Part shown: positions 31,680 through 40,119 of the stretch, in pieces | Numbering within the stretch: the first letter of the stretch is position 1 | How the letters are laid out: every line of letters begins with the position of its first letter | Source: Chitinophaga cymbidii | GTDB taxonomy: Bacteria; Bacteroidota; Bacteroidia; Chitinophagales; Chitinophagaceae | NCBI RefSeq assembly: GCF_007992715.1 | Contig: NZ_BKAU01000001.1 | Span: forward strand, 1,922,001-1,986,000 | DNA length: 64,000 nt | Direction of reading: 5' to 3' | The notes under the pieces: generated by a model | What the model was told of the DNA's origin: nothing | Database searches by the model: none | The model's input: the letters and a program-made list of their open reading frames with translations, nothing else | Made by a program: the position numbers and the translations under genes

Positions 31680-33230
31680 TTGAATAAGGAATTGATTATA
31701 AATGCCGCACCATCCGGTGTTGAAATTGCATTGCTGGAAGATAAAAAATTGGTCGAGCTGCACCACGAAAGCGGTAACCCCAATTTTGCAGTGGGGGATC
31801 TTTATTTGGGCAAGGTAAAAAAGCTCATCCCCGGGCTGAACGCAGCCTTCGTAGATGTCGGTTTTGAAAAGGACGCATTCCTGCATTATACCGACCTGAG
31901 CCCTTACATCCGCTCCATCCTCAAATTCACCCAACAGGCCATCACCGATAAATCCGAAACGTTCGACTTTGCCAAGTTCAAGAATGAACCGGAGATCATC
32001 AAAACAGGCAAGATCACCGAAGTGCTGGGCGGCAAACCCAACATCCTCGTACAGATCCTCAAAGAGCCCATCTCGTCGAAAGGCCCCCGCCTGAGCTGTG
32101 AAATATCGCTGCCCGGCAGGTTTATCGTGATCACCCCGTTCAACAACGTGGTAGCGGTTTCCAAAAAGATCCACTCTTCAGAAGAAAGAAAACGCCTGCA
32201 GAAGATCGTGGAAGCCATCAAGCCGCATAACTTCGGCGTGATCGTACGCACCGCCGCGGAAGGAAAGAAAACCGCGGAGCTGCATGAAGACCTCACCACG
32301 CTCGTGAACACCTGGAAGACCATCCAGGAAAACCTGCGCAACTCCCAGGCCCCGCAAAAGATACTCAGTGAGCAGACAAAGACCACCAGTATCCTCCGCG
32401 ACCTGCTGAACGAGAGCTTCAACCGCATCGTGATCAACGACAAGAACATCTACACCGATACCAAAACATATATCCAGAAGATTGCGCCCGAGAAGCAGGA
32501 CATTGTGACCTACTACCACAACGGCGCCCCCATCTTCGATCATTTTGGCATCACCCGCCAGGTGAAGGCTTCCTTCGGGAAAACGGTGAACCTGGACAGT
32601 GGGGTGTACCTCATTATTGAAGCTACCGAAGCCCTGCACGTGATAGACGTGAACAGCGGCTACAAAAGCTCCAGCAACAACCAGGAACAGAACGCCCTGG
32701 CCTCCAACCTCGAGGCCGCGGCCGAAATCGCGCGCCAGTTAAGGCTCCGCGATCTGGGTGGCATCATCATCATCGATTTCATCGATATGAAACTGCCCGA
32801 AAACAAAAAGAACGTATACGAGGCCATGGAGAAATTCATGGCGCAGGACCGGGCCAAACACACCATCCTGCCCATCTCCAAGTTCGGCCTGATGCAGATC
32901 ACGCGCCAGCGTGTGAAACCCGAGATCACCATCTCCGTTGCGGAAGATTGTCCCGCCTGCAAAGGCACCGGCAAGATCGGCGCTTCCATGCTCATTGTGG
33001 AAGACATCGAAAAGAACCTGCTCTACCTGCTCAACCACCAGCACAAGGGCCTCACCATCCGCATCCACCCCATCCTCCACTCATACCTGACAAAAGGATG
33101 GTTCCTCAGATCGCGGCAGTGGCAGTGGTACTTCAAGTACAAAAAGTGGATCAAGCTGCGGGCGGACTCCAACTACCACCTCACAGAATACCGGTTTTTT
33201 GACGCAAACGACGAAGAGATCAAACTATAA
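31680..33230 (+). CDS. rng: Ribonuclease E/G family endoribonuclease
   Basis: A 516-residue endoribonuclease for 5S/16S rRNA maturation and mRNA decay. Start is the TTG at 31680 (protein MNKELIINAAPSGVEIALLE), the usual opening in Bacteroidota; no in-frame ATG is available. The S1 RNA-binding part spans about 35-140 (LYLGKVKKLIPGLNAAFVDVGFEKDAFLHYTDL). The catalytic DNase-I-like part has VIDVNSGYKSSSN followed by ASNLEAAAEIARQLRLRDLGGIIIIDFIDM, containing the metal-binding Asp residues. CPACKGTG is the zinc-link motif joining dimers. The E. coli RNase E degradosome tail is absent, as in RNase G. Confidence 0.93.
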   Translation: MNKELIINAAPSGVEIALLEDKKLVELHHESGNPNFAVGDLYLGKVKKLIPGLNAAFVDVGFEKDAFLHYTDLSPYIRSILKFTQQAITDKSETFDFAKFKNEPEIIKTGKITEVLGGKPNILVQILKEPISSKGPRLSCEISLPGRFIVITPFNNVVAVSKKIHSSEERKRLQKIVEAIKPHNFGVIVRTAAEGKKTAELHEDLTTLVNTWKTIQENLRNSQAPQKILSEQTKTTSILRDLLNESFNRIVINDKNIYTDTKTYIQKIAPEKQDIVTYYHNGAPIFDHFGITRQVKASFGKTVNLDSGVYLIIEATEALHVIDVNSGYKSSSNNQEQNALASNLEAAAEIARQLRLRDLGGIIIIDFIDMKLPENKKNVYEAMEKFMAQDRAKHTILPISKFGLMQITRQRVKPEITISVAEDCPACKGTGKIGASMLIVEDIEKNLLYLLNHQHKGLTIRIHPILHSYLTKGWFLRSRQWQWYFKYKKWIKLRADSNYHLTEYRFFDANDEEIKL

Positions 33231-33260
33231 GGTTACATTACACAACAGAAAATATTTAAA

Positions 33261-33290
33261 AAAGGAACAGCGCCTGTCTGTTCCTTTTTT
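33261..33290 (+). terminator. Terminator of rng
   Basis: AAAGGAACAG (33261-33270) pairs with CTGTTCCTTT (33278-33287), 7-nt loop, then T to 33290. Confidence 0.85.
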
Positions 33291-33357
33291 GTTGATGCAA
33301 ATACGGATGTGTTGAAGCCGGGCGAAGCCGCCGCCTGCTGAATTGTTCCGCATAATT

Positions 33358-33365
33358 TACATTTG
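33358..33365 (+). promoter_or_regulatory. -7 promoter element of the YcbB-like gene
   Basis: TACATTTG fits TAnnTTTG. The start site would be near 33371, so upstream in-frame codons before that are not translated; this supports the ATG at 33442. No ideal -33. Confidence 0.45.
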
Positions 33366-33441
33366 CATGATTGTTGATATCATTGAAACACAACATACTG
33401 AACATATTATTGTTATCCTCTTGGGAAAAACATTCGCCTTT

Positions 33442-35115
33442 ATGAAGAAACTACACCTGTTACTGGCCGCCGTTGTTTTATTAGCCGCCTGCCGCCAAGG
33501 CGGAAGATCCGGTAAACAACCCGTGCTCCGCGATACGAGCCATTATACCAAACAGGAATACATCAATATTCCGCTGGACAGTAACAAGGTGGGAGAATTC
33601 CTGCAAAAGCACGCTGAATACGCCCAATATGGCGAACAGATGCGGGAATTTTACCGCAAACGCGGCTATCACTTCGCCTGGATCAACGAGGAAGGCATTA
33701 CCGAACAGGCCGGCGGCCTTATCAATATGATGCGCAGCGATGTGAACGACGGCATCAGCGTAGACAGCTCCCTGGAAAAAAGCAAGCTGCAATCCCTGTA
33801 CGACACCATGGCCCTGCGCGGCGCCAACGTGAACCGCAATGATCCTGTGGTGGCTACCACCGAGCTGACCCTCACCGGGCAGTTTTTCGTATATGCGAAC
33901 AAGGTATGGGGCGGCATGACCAGCGACTCGGCGCGCGACCTGGAATGGTACATCCCGCGGAAAAAGATCGATGTGAACAGCGTGCTGGACACGATCATCG
34001 CCAATCCGAAGAAAGTGCTCTCCGTGGAAGAGCCCGTGAACCGGCAATACAAGCTGCTGCGGGACGAGCTGCAGAAAATGGCTACGCTGGTGAAATCCCA
34101 TCCCCGCTGGGACTCCCTGAAGATCGAAAAGAAAACCGTCACCTTTAAAAGCGGCGACTCCTCGGCGGTGATCGCCGGCGTGAAAACGCGGCTGCAGCTG
34201 CTGGGAGACCTGAAAGAAAAAGACACCACTTTCCTGTTCACGCCCCTGCTGGATTCCGCATTGAGGAAATATCAGTACCGTATGGGGCATAAAGTGGACG
34301 GTGTAATCCGCCAGCAAACACTGGATGCGCTCAACCGTCCCCTAGAACATTACATGCACCAGCTGCTGCTCAATATGGAGCGCCTGCGCTGGGTGCCGGT
34401 GGAAGTATCCACGGACTATATCCTCGTGAATATTCCCGAGTTCAAAATGCACGTGTACGAAGGCGGCAAGCTGGCATGGTCCTGCAACGTGGTGGTGGGC
34501 ACGCCCGGCGCCAGCACGGTGATCTTCAGCCGCGAAATGAAATACGTGGTGTTCAGTCCATACTGGAACGTGCCCCCCGGCATACTCGGCAATGAAGTGC
34601 TGCCCGGCATCCGGCGCAGCGGCGCGTCTTACCTCTCCCGTCATAATATGGAAGTGGTGGGCGCCAGCGGCAAGGTCATCTCCCCCGGATCGATCAACTG
34701 GAATCAGTACAAAGGCTCCAACTTCCCGTATATCGTGCGGCAGAAACCCGGCGGCGCCAATTCCCTCGGTAAAGTGAAATTCCTCTTCCCGAACGAATAC
34801 AATATTTATCTGCACGACACGCCGTCCCGCGGCCTCTTCACTGAAACCAAACGCACTTTCAGCCATGGCTGCATCCGCGTACAGGAGCCGAAGCGCCTTG
34901 CACAATGGCTGCTGCGCAACGATTCCAGCTGGACGGAAAAGAAGATCGACCAGGCGATGAATGCCAGCAAGGAAAAGTATGTAACGCTGAAAGAAAAGAT
35001 ACCCGTGTTCATCGGGTACTTCACCGCATGGGTGAACAGCAACGGCCAGCTGAACTTCCGCGACGATGTGTACGGTCACGATGCGAAGCTCGCCAAGCTC
35101 TTATTTGGTAAGTAG
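33442..35115 (+). CDS. YcbB-like L,D-transpeptidase lipoprotein
   Basis: A 557-residue envelope enzyme. ATG 33442 begins a lipoprotein signal (MKKLHLLLAAVVLLAAC, Cys17 lipidated). A scaffold domain follows, then a peptidoglycan-binding-like segment (LFTPLLDSALRKYQYRMGHKVDGVIRQQTLDAL), then the YkuD catalytic domain with YILVNIPEFKMHVYEGGKLAWSC, VVFSPYWNVPPGI, and the active-site block ending KRTFSHGCIRVQEP (Cys477). This order matches LdtD/YcbB, which makes 3-3 cross-links in peptidoglycan. The last 15 nt overlap the end of the convergent CPBP gene. A second, small YkuD protein is at 9224-9778. Confidence 0.92.
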   Translation: MKKLHLLLAAVVLLAACRQGGRSGKQPVLRDTSHYTKQEYINIPLDSNKVGEFLQKHAEYAQYGEQMREFYRKRGYHFAWINEEGITEQAGGLINMMRSDVNDGISVDSSLEKSKLQSLYDTMALRGANVNRNDPVVATTELTLTGQFFVYANKVWGGMTSDSARDLEWYIPRKKIDVNSVLDTIIANPKKVLSVEEPVNRQYKLLRDELQKMATLVKSHPRWDSLKIEKKTVTFKSGDSSAVIAGVKTRLQLLGDLKEKDTTFLFTPLLDSALRKYQYRMGHKVDGVIRQQTLDALNRPLEHYMHQLLLNMERLRWVPVEVSTDYILVNIPEFKMHVYEGGKLAWSCNVVVGTPGASTVIFSREMKYVVFSPYWNVPPGILGNEVLPGIRRSGASYLSRHNMEVVGASGKVISPGSINWNQYKGSNFPYIVRQKPGGANSLGKVKFLFPNEYNIYLHDTPSRGLFTETKRTFSHGCIRVQEPKRLAQWLLRNDSSWTEKKIDQAMNASKEKYVTLKEKIPVFIGYFTAWVNSNGQLNFRDDVYGHDAKLAKLLFGK

Positions 35116-35868
35116 CACGGTAAATTTCTTCAACAGGAAATACCCTGTGCACAGCACCAGCACGCCCGCAATGAGCAGGCCGTAATAGAACTGCGGCTCC
35201 ATGGTGCTGAAGAACAGCGAACTGTTCAGCATCATAATGGCGGTGACCACGTTGGTGGTAAGGTGGATGAAGAAACACATGCACAGGTCGCGCTGCCGCA
35301 GGTAGAAATAGCCGGTCAGCAATCCGAGCAGGAAAGCGCCCGGCATCTGCGAAGGATCGGGGTGCGCCAGCATGAAAAGCAGGGAGCTCTGCAACAGGGC
35401 GATCCTCCCGGAATAGCGTTGCAGCAGGGCTTCCATGATGATCCCCCGGAACAATATCTCCTCCATGAACGCGGCGAGCATCACCGAACCGGCAATGCGG
35501 TACAGGGAGCCCGTGTCCACCGCCGTGAAGGATACTTCCGGCCAGTAGGGCAGCGGCAGCCACTGCGTCACCGCATCTTTCAGCACGATCAGCGAAAGCC
35601 CCATCAGAAAGGCCAGCGCCATTGTTTGCGCCGTTACGTGGATCTGCGGTACAAAGCGGAAGTTCTCTTTTTTCACAACAAGCGCGTAAAGGATCACCGC
35701 GGTGCCGCTCAGCAGATGGATCGTTAGTAAAAGGCCGGGATATTGCAGGAGGCTGTGCCCCATAAAAAGAAACGCCAGCGCGGCGCAGGCCATCCACCCG
35801 GCATAAAGCCGGAGCTGCATTTGCCATGCTCCGTTCAGCGAAAGACCATTCAGGGTTTTGACATACAT
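35101..35868 (-). CDS. CPBP family membrane metalloprotease
   Basis: A 255-residue multi-pass membrane protein of the CAAX-protease/bacteriocin-processing (Abi) family. The motif EEILFRGIIMEALLQRYSG (EExxxR) and the following LLFMLAHPDPSQMPGAFLLGLLTGYFYLR (second conserved helix with His) hold the metal-binding and catalytic residues. Seven or so hydrophobic segments are visible. The first in-frame start codon is a TTG at 35889; the ATG at 35868 (MYVKTLNGL) is preferred. Substrate unknown; family members act in bacteriocin immunity, signalling or protein processing. It converges with the L,D-transpeptidase gene, overlapping it by 15 nt. Confidence 0.85.
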   Translation of the reverse strand: MYVKTLNGLSLNGAWQMQLRLYAGWMACAALAFLFMGHSLLQYPGLLLTIHLLSGTAVILYALVVKKENFRFVPQIHVTAQTMALAFLMGLSLIVLKDAVTQWLPLPYWPEVSFTAVDTGSLYRIAGSVMLAAFMEEILFRGIIMEALLQRYSGRIALLQSSLLFMLAHPDPSQMPGAFLLGLLTGYFYLRQRDLCMCFFIHLTTNVVTAIMMLNSSLFFSTMEPQFYYGLLIAGVLVLCTGYFLLKKFTVLLTK

Positions 35869-35972
35869 AATCGAAAGATGATGTTGCAAGATGGTTTTTC
35901 AAATAACGTCAGAATGCTAATATAAGCTTTTTGAATATCTGATGCAACACGTTATTGCCAACGCTAAAACCT

Positions 35973-35980
35973 TATTTTTG
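35973..35980 (+). promoter_or_regulatory. -7 element of ridA
   Basis: TATTTTTG fits TAnnTTTG and ends 6 nt before the ridA ATG, so transcription would start within a nucleotide or two of the initiator. A GTT rather than TTG occupies the ideal -33 position. Confidence 0.5.
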
Positions 35981-35986
35981 CGCTAT

Positions 35987-36367
35987 ATGGAAAAACTGGT
36001 CATTAATACAAACAGCGCGCCCGCGCCCATTGGTCCGTATAACCAGGCCGTTAAAGCCGGAAGCATGCTTTTCGTATCCGGACAAATTGCGTTGAATGCC
36101 GAAACGGGGCAACTGGTGAAGGACGACATCATTGCGGAAACGCACCAGGTGATGCAGAACCTGCGCAACATTCTTACAGAAGCGGGAATGGACTTCAGCG
36201 ATGTGGTGAAAAGCACCATCTTCATTATGGACATGAATGATTTTTCACAGATCAATGAAGTGTACGGTAAATATTTTACCGGTTACTTCCCCGCCCGCGA
36301 AACGGTACAGGTAGCAGCGCTGCCGAAAGGCGTGAACGTGGAGATCTCCGTGATCGCCATCAAATAA
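35987..36367 (+). CDS. ridA: RidA family reactive-imine deaminase
   Basis: A 126-residue cytoplasmic protein that hydrolyses 2-aminoacrylate and related imines, protecting PLP enzymes. The sequence is classical RidA: NTNSAPAPIGPYNQAVKAGSMLFVSGQIALNAETG and DFSDVVKSTIFIMDMNDFSQINEVYGKYF, with the substrate-binding Arg104 in FPARETVQVAALPKGVNVEIS. The ORF continues to an ATG at 35942, but 35987 (MEKLVIN) is the family start and fits the promoter. Four nt separate it from the next gene. Confidence 0.95.
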   Translation: MEKLVINTNSAPAPIGPYNQAVKAGSMLFVSGQIALNAETGQLVKDDIIAETHQVMQNLRNILTEAGMDFSDVVKSTIFIMDMNDFSQINEVYGKYFTGYFPARETVQVAALPKGVNVEISVIAIK

Positions 36368-36371
36368 CGTC

Positions 36372-37028
36372 ATGCGGATACTTATTACAGGAGAAACGTC
36401 ACGGCAGGAAGAGCTGCGGAGCAGCAGGGATTTCGGATCGCATGAGCTGATCTGGTCCCCGGGTTTTGTGCCCGGAACGGAGCTTGTTATTGATCTTTCG
36501 CTGGACGAGCACCCCGAACGCCTGGTGCTTTATGCTGCGCAGCCGGACGTGCCTGTGCTGGGATGTATGGTGAAGAACGTGTACGATCAACCCGGCGTTT
36601 ACGGCTGCAACTGGCTGCCCGGATTCCTGGGGATGCCGCGGCTGGAAGTGGCGGCAACACCCTCCGCCGACCTTGCGAAGCTGGACGCCCTGATGCAACA
36701 ACTCGGATGGCTATACGAAACGGTCGCCGCAACGCCCGGCCTCGTAACGCCACGGGTGGTTTGTATGATCATCAACGAAGCCTATTTCACCGCCGCGGAA
36801 GGCACCGCTACGCGGGACGATATAGATATTTCCATGAAACTGGGTACCAACTATCCCGCCGGTCCGTTTGAATGGAGCCGGAAGATCGGTATCCGCCACG
36901 TGTACGAAGTACTGCAGGCCGTGCATGCATGTACCGGCAACGAACGGTATCGCGCATGTTCCATGCTGCAGGAAGAATACACCGCAAATAAAAAATCAGC
37001 AGAGCTTGGCACTGATCCTTCATATTGA
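36372..37028 (+). CDS. Degenerate 3-hydroxyacyl-CoA-dehydrogenase-like protein
   Basis: A 218-residue protein. The C-terminal half (about 125-205) has the pattern of the 3HCDH C-terminal domain: TPRVVCMIINEAYFTAAEGTATRDDIDISMKLGTNYPAGPFEWSRKIG and RHVYEVLQAVHACTGNERYR. The N-terminal half opens MRILITGETSRQEELRS and does not contain the GxGxxG dinucleotide-binding loop of full enzymes, which are about 280 residues or more. So it is probably not an active NAD-dependent dehydrogenase as such; it may have another role or be a shrunken paralogue. It lies between ridA and tsaB and overlaps tsaB by 23 nt, suggesting one operon. Confidence 0.7.
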   Translation: MRILITGETSRQEELRSSRDFGSHELIWSPGFVPGTELVIDLSLDEHPERLVLYAAQPDVPVLGCMVKNVYDQPGVYGCNWLPGFLGMPRLEVAATPSADLAKLDALMQQLGWLYETVAATPGLVTPRVVCMIINEAYFTAAEGTATRDDIDISMKLGTNYPAGPFEWSRKIGIRHVYEVLQAVHACTGNERYRACSMLQEEYTANKKSAELGTDPSY

Positions 37029-37779
37029 CACGGCAACGGCGATCGGTTCCGTTTGTCTTTCCCGCAATGGCGAGGTTTTGGAAACGATGGAAAATGCAGA
37101 TCAGAAAGATCATGCGGCAACGGTCACGCTGTTTATCCGCGAGCTGATGCAGCGTCATCATATTTCGCCGGAAGCGCTGGATGCGGTGGCGGTGAGCGCG
37201 GGGCCGGGGTCTTATACCGGGCTGCGGGTGGGCGTTGCCACGGCAAAGGGACTTTGTTATACCTGGAACAAGCCGCTGATCGGTATATCTACATTGCAGA
37301 TGATGGCGAATGGAATGTTACAGCGCTTAAAGGAGGATGAAAGACCGGATGCAGGTCCGCAAGTAGATGGAAAACCGGGAACAGGCTTGCAGCAGCATAA
37401 TCAACCGGATGAAAGAACCACGATCCGGCCGGATGATATTTACCTCGTTCCCATGATCGACGCAAGACGAATGGAAGTGTTCACCGCCGTTTACAACACA
37501 AAACTCGAACCCCTGCTCACACCGCAGGCCATGGTACTCGAACCAACCTCCTACCAGCCCTTTATTGCGTCAAAAAACATCTATTTTTTTGGCGACGGCG
37601 CCGCAAAATGGCAGCAGTCAGCCGCTTCTTTCCCCAATGCCCGTTTCCCCGAATACCATATGTCAGCCGCCCACATGGTGCCCCTTGCCGAAAAAGCTTT
37701 TGCAGACAAGGATTTCAAAGACGTAGCCTACTTCTCCCCGGACTATCTCAAAGCCTTTTTCTTCCCCGGCAAAAAGTAA
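37006..37779 (+). CDS. tsaB: tRNA t6A synthesis protein TsaB
   Basis: A 257-residue partner of TsaD in making the t6A base of tRNAs. The start is most likely the TTG at 37006 (protein opening MALILHIDTATAIGSVCLSRNG), because the homologous domain begins there and the nearest in-frame ATG (36925) would add unrelated residues encoded inside the previous gene. Motifs: AVSAGPGSYTGLRVGVATAKGLCY, then DDIYLVPMIDARRMEVFTAVY. Between them lies a Pro/Gly/Asp-rich insertion of about 35 residues (RLKEDERPDAGPQ...DERTTIRP). Its reading frame overlaps the upstream gene by 23 nt. Confidence 0.9.
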   Translation: MALILHIDTATAIGSVCLSRNGEVLETMENADQKDHAATVTLFIRELMQRHHISPEALDAVAVSAGPGSYTGLRVGVATAKGLCYTWNKPLIGISTLQMMANGMLQRLKEDERPDAGPQVDGKPGTGLQQHNQPDERTTIRPDDIYLVPMIDARRMEVFTAVYNTKLEPLLTPQAMVLEPTSYQPFIASKNIYFFGDGAAKWQQSAASFPNARFPEYHMSAAHMVPLAEKAFADKDFKDVAYFSPDYLKAFFFPGKK

Positions 37780-37984
37780 CATCCAATAATTTTTTAGCAG
37801 ATTTTTAGCATTTCGCCGCATCATATTACGTATCTCTATTCGTTAATATTTGAAAGAGGCAGGATGGCCTGAAAAACAGGCCAGTTGTGTCACGGCAGTG
37901 TCAAATTACAGAAAAATGCGGTATATCCGCCACGATATATTAAAAAAGAAGGTATAGAAATTTTTTTTATTGTGACAGATATTA

Positions 37985-37992
37985 TAATTTTG
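37985..37992 (+). promoter_or_regulatory. -7 promoter element of the ArsR-family gene
   Basis: TAATTTTG fits TAnnTTTG; the -33 position falls in a T-run (TTT). The start would be near 37998, about 86 nt before the ATG. This lies in a 304-nt AT-rich gap (37780-38083) with no gene I can support. Confidence 0.5.
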
Positions 37993-38083
37993 TGTAATCA
38001 ATATCCGTGATTATTGTCTAATAGTCGCGTTTTACTGTCCGTTGATCCCTGTCATTTCATTATTTTTTTAAAACTATTTTGCG

Positions 38084-38443
38084 ATGGAAAAACAATTATT
38101 AACGACCTCTTCTAATACTCTTATTATTTCTAGAGGCAACAATGAAAAAGATCAGATCAAATTGGATTACATTGCCGTTAAGAAAGCCGCGATGGTGTTG
38201 AGAGCGATCAACCACAAGCTGCGCCAGCAAATGATCAAGCTGCTGGAAGACCACAAGCGCATGACTGTGACGGAGATTTACGTAAAGCTGCGTCTGGAGC
38301 AATCCGTTGCTTCACAGCACCTGGCTATCCTGCGGCGCGCGGGTATCGTGATCACCGAGCGGGACGGCAAGTTCATCCACTACACGATCAACAAGCAACG
38401 CATTGCTGAAGTGGCTAAATTTGTCGAGGAACTGGTTGGTTAA
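38084..38443 (+). CDS. ArsR-type winged-helix regulator without cysteines
   Basis: A 119-residue protein with the ArsR/SmtB winged helix: DYIAVKKAAMVLRAINHKLRQQMIKLLEDHKRMTVTEIYVKLRLEQSVASQHLAILRRAGIVITERDGKFIHYTINKQ. The recognition helix is QSVASQHLAIL and the wing TERDGKFIHYTI. The whole protein contains no cysteine, so neither the arsenic/cadmium sites nor the persulfide-sensing cysteine pair of BigR/SqrR can form. It precedes the MBL-rhodanese gene but a strong terminator separates them. Target and signal are unknown. Confidence 0.85.
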   Translation: MEKQLLTTSSNTLIISRGNNEKDQIKLDYIAVKKAAMVLRAINHKLRQQMIKLLEDHKRMTVTEIYVKLRLEQSVASQHLAILRRAGIVITERDGKFIHYTINKQRIAEVAKFVEELVG

Positions 38444-38493
38444 TCCACTCGTCTTTTTCAATTCCGAGGGCCGGACGGCCCTGCACCATACTG

Positions 38494-38523
38494 AAAGCCC
38501 CGGGCATCCCCCGGGGCTTTTTT
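38494..38523 (+). terminator. Terminator between arsR-like and MBL-rhodanese genes
   Basis: AAAGCCCCGGG (38494-38504) and CCCGGGGCTTT (38510-38520), 11-bp perfect stem, 5-nt loop, followed by T to 38523. Confidence 0.9.
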
Positions 38524-38574
38524 ATGTTTGACCCCCAATTGACAACCGTCATCGTTCACTTCTGAACTTCTTTG

Positions 38575-38582
38575 TATTTTTG
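38575..38582 (+). promoter_or_regulatory. -7 promoter element of the MBL-rhodanese gene
   Basis: TATTTTTG fits TAnnTTTG; start near 38588, about 12 nt before the ATG. No TTG at the ideal -33 spacing. Confidence 0.45.
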
Positions 38583-38599
38583 TCAAAATCAAAAACCAT

Positions 38600-40006
38600 A
38601 TGTTCATTAAGCAATTGTATACAGGATGCTTGTCCGAAGCCGCGTACTTTATCGAGTCAGATGGTGTGGCGGCCGTCATCGATCCCCTTCGTGACATAGA
38701 GACATACCTGGATCTGGCCCGTGAGCGGAATGCCACCATTAAATATATTTTCGAAACGCATTTTCACGCGGACTTTGTGTCCGGCCACCTGGACCTCTCG
38801 GCAGCCACCAAAGCGCCCATCGTATACGGGCCCAATACTACCACCAGCTTCCCGGTCCACATCGCTGCGGACGGAGAGGATTTCAAAATTGGCAAGCTCA
38901 CGCTGCGCGCACTGCACACGCCGGGCCATACCATTGAATCCACCTGCTACCTGTTGTTCGATGAAAAGAACGAGCCGCATGCCATCTTCACCGGCGACAC
39001 GCTGTTTGTGGGAGATGTAGGCCGTCCCGATCTTTTCAGCGGCGACCAGAGCAAGGAAGAGCTGGCTGCTTACCTGTTTGAATCGCTCAATACAAAGATC
39101 AAGACCCTGCCGGACCATGTGATCGTATATCCCGCGCACGGCCCCGGATCGGCCTGCGGCAAGAACCTTGGACCGAACACCTACAGCACCATCGGTGATG
39201 AAAAAAGCACCAACTACGCGCTGCTGGCGGAATCCCGCGAAGATTTCATCCGCCAGGTGACCGAAGGGCTGAGCACGCCGCCGCAATACTTCCCCATCAA
39301 TGCAAAGATCAACAAGGAAGGATATGATGCGCTGGGCACCCTCATGGAAAGAAGCCTGCAGCCCCTGTCCATCCCCGATTTTAAAGCAAAGGTGAAAGCG
39401 GGCGCCGTGATCCTCGATACCAGGAACGCCAATGTTTTCACCGAAGGTTTTGTACCCGGATCTGTCAGCATAGGTCTGGAAGGCCGCTTCGCGGAATGGG
39501 CCGGCAGCCTGCTGCCGTTTAACAAACCGCTGGTACTGGTCACCGACGCTGGACAGGAACAGGAAACCATCACCCGCCTCGCGCGCGTGGGCTTCGACAA
39601 AGTGGAAGGCTACCTGGAAGGAGGTTTTGAAAACTGGAAAGCAGCGGGAGAGAAGATAGACATGATCATTTCCGTAGATCCCGATGAACTGGCGATGGAC
39701 CTGCCGCATGATCCCAACCTCGTGGTGGTGGACGTGCGCAAGCCCGCGGAGTATGCGGATGGCCATATCAAAGGCGCCGTGAACATCACGCTCAGCGATC
39801 TCACCGATCCCGCTGGTTCCCTCGCGGACTTTGAGGACAATCATAACCTCTATGTACATTGCCAGGGCGGCTACCGCAGCGTGATCGCCTGCTCTATCAT
39901 GAAACGCGAAGGCATCCATAACCTGCGAAATGTTAATGGCGGCTACGGTAAAATGAAAGATCAGAAAGGACTGGAGGTTGTGCAGGAAAAAAATGTGCTG
40001 AATTGA
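38600..40006 (+). CDS. MBL-fold persulfide dioxygenase-like protein with rhodanese domains
   Basis: A 468-residue cytoplasmic protein. The N-terminal metallo-beta-lactamase domain (about 1-240) has TGCLSEAAYFIES, FETHFHADFVSGH (His54, His56, Asp58, His63) and HTPGHTIES, IFTGDTLFVGDVGRPDLF. This is the ETHE1/CstB type, which oxidises glutathione or other persulfides with a single iron. Two rhodanese domains follow: the first (about 255-355) lacks a catalytic Cys, while the second (about 360-460) has the loop HCQGGYRS with Cys421. The fusion would pass sulfur between a persulfide and a sulfur acceptor. Substrate is inferred. It follows a terminator and its own promoter. Confidence 0.88.
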   Translation: MFIKQLYTGCLSEAAYFIESDGVAAVIDPLRDIETYLDLARERNATIKYIFETHFHADFVSGHLDLSAATKAPIVYGPNTTTSFPVHIAADGEDFKIGKLTLRALHTPGHTIESTCYLLFDEKNEPHAIFTGDTLFVGDVGRPDLFSGDQSKEELAAYLFESLNTKIKTLPDHVIVYPAHGPGSACGKNLGPNTYSTIGDEKSTNYALLAESREDFIRQVTEGLSTPPQYFPINAKINKEGYDALGTLMERSLQPLSIPDFKAKVKAGAVILDTRNANVFTEGFVPGSVSIGLEGRFAEWAGSLLPFNKPLVLVTDAGQEQETITRLARVGFDKVEGYLEGGFENWKAAGEKIDMIISVDPDELAMDLPHDPNLVVVDVRKPAEYADGHIKGAVNITLSDLTDPAGSLADFEDNHNLYVHCQGGYRSVIACSIMKREGIHNLRNVNGGYGKMKDQKGLEVVQEKNVLN

Positions 40007-40029
40007 TCACTTTATCATAAAATTTCAGG

Positions 40030-40057
40030 AACCGGGATGCGTCATCCCGGTTTTTTT
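40030..40057 (+). terminator. Terminator of the MBL-rhodanese gene
   Basis: AACCGGGATG (40030-40039) with CATCCCGGTT (40043-40052), 3-nt loop, then T to 40057. Confidence 0.85.
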
Positions 40058-40119
40058 ATGCCCTATAACCCTAACGGATAAACGCGCATATAGTTTATCA
40101 ATAAAATATATACGATTTA

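Noticed and set aside
35021..35902. 293-codon open frame overlapping the CPBP gene in another frame
   Set aside because: The alternative frame at 35101-35868 encodes membrane helices and the EEILFR motif; this one is Arg/Pro-rich without any pattern.
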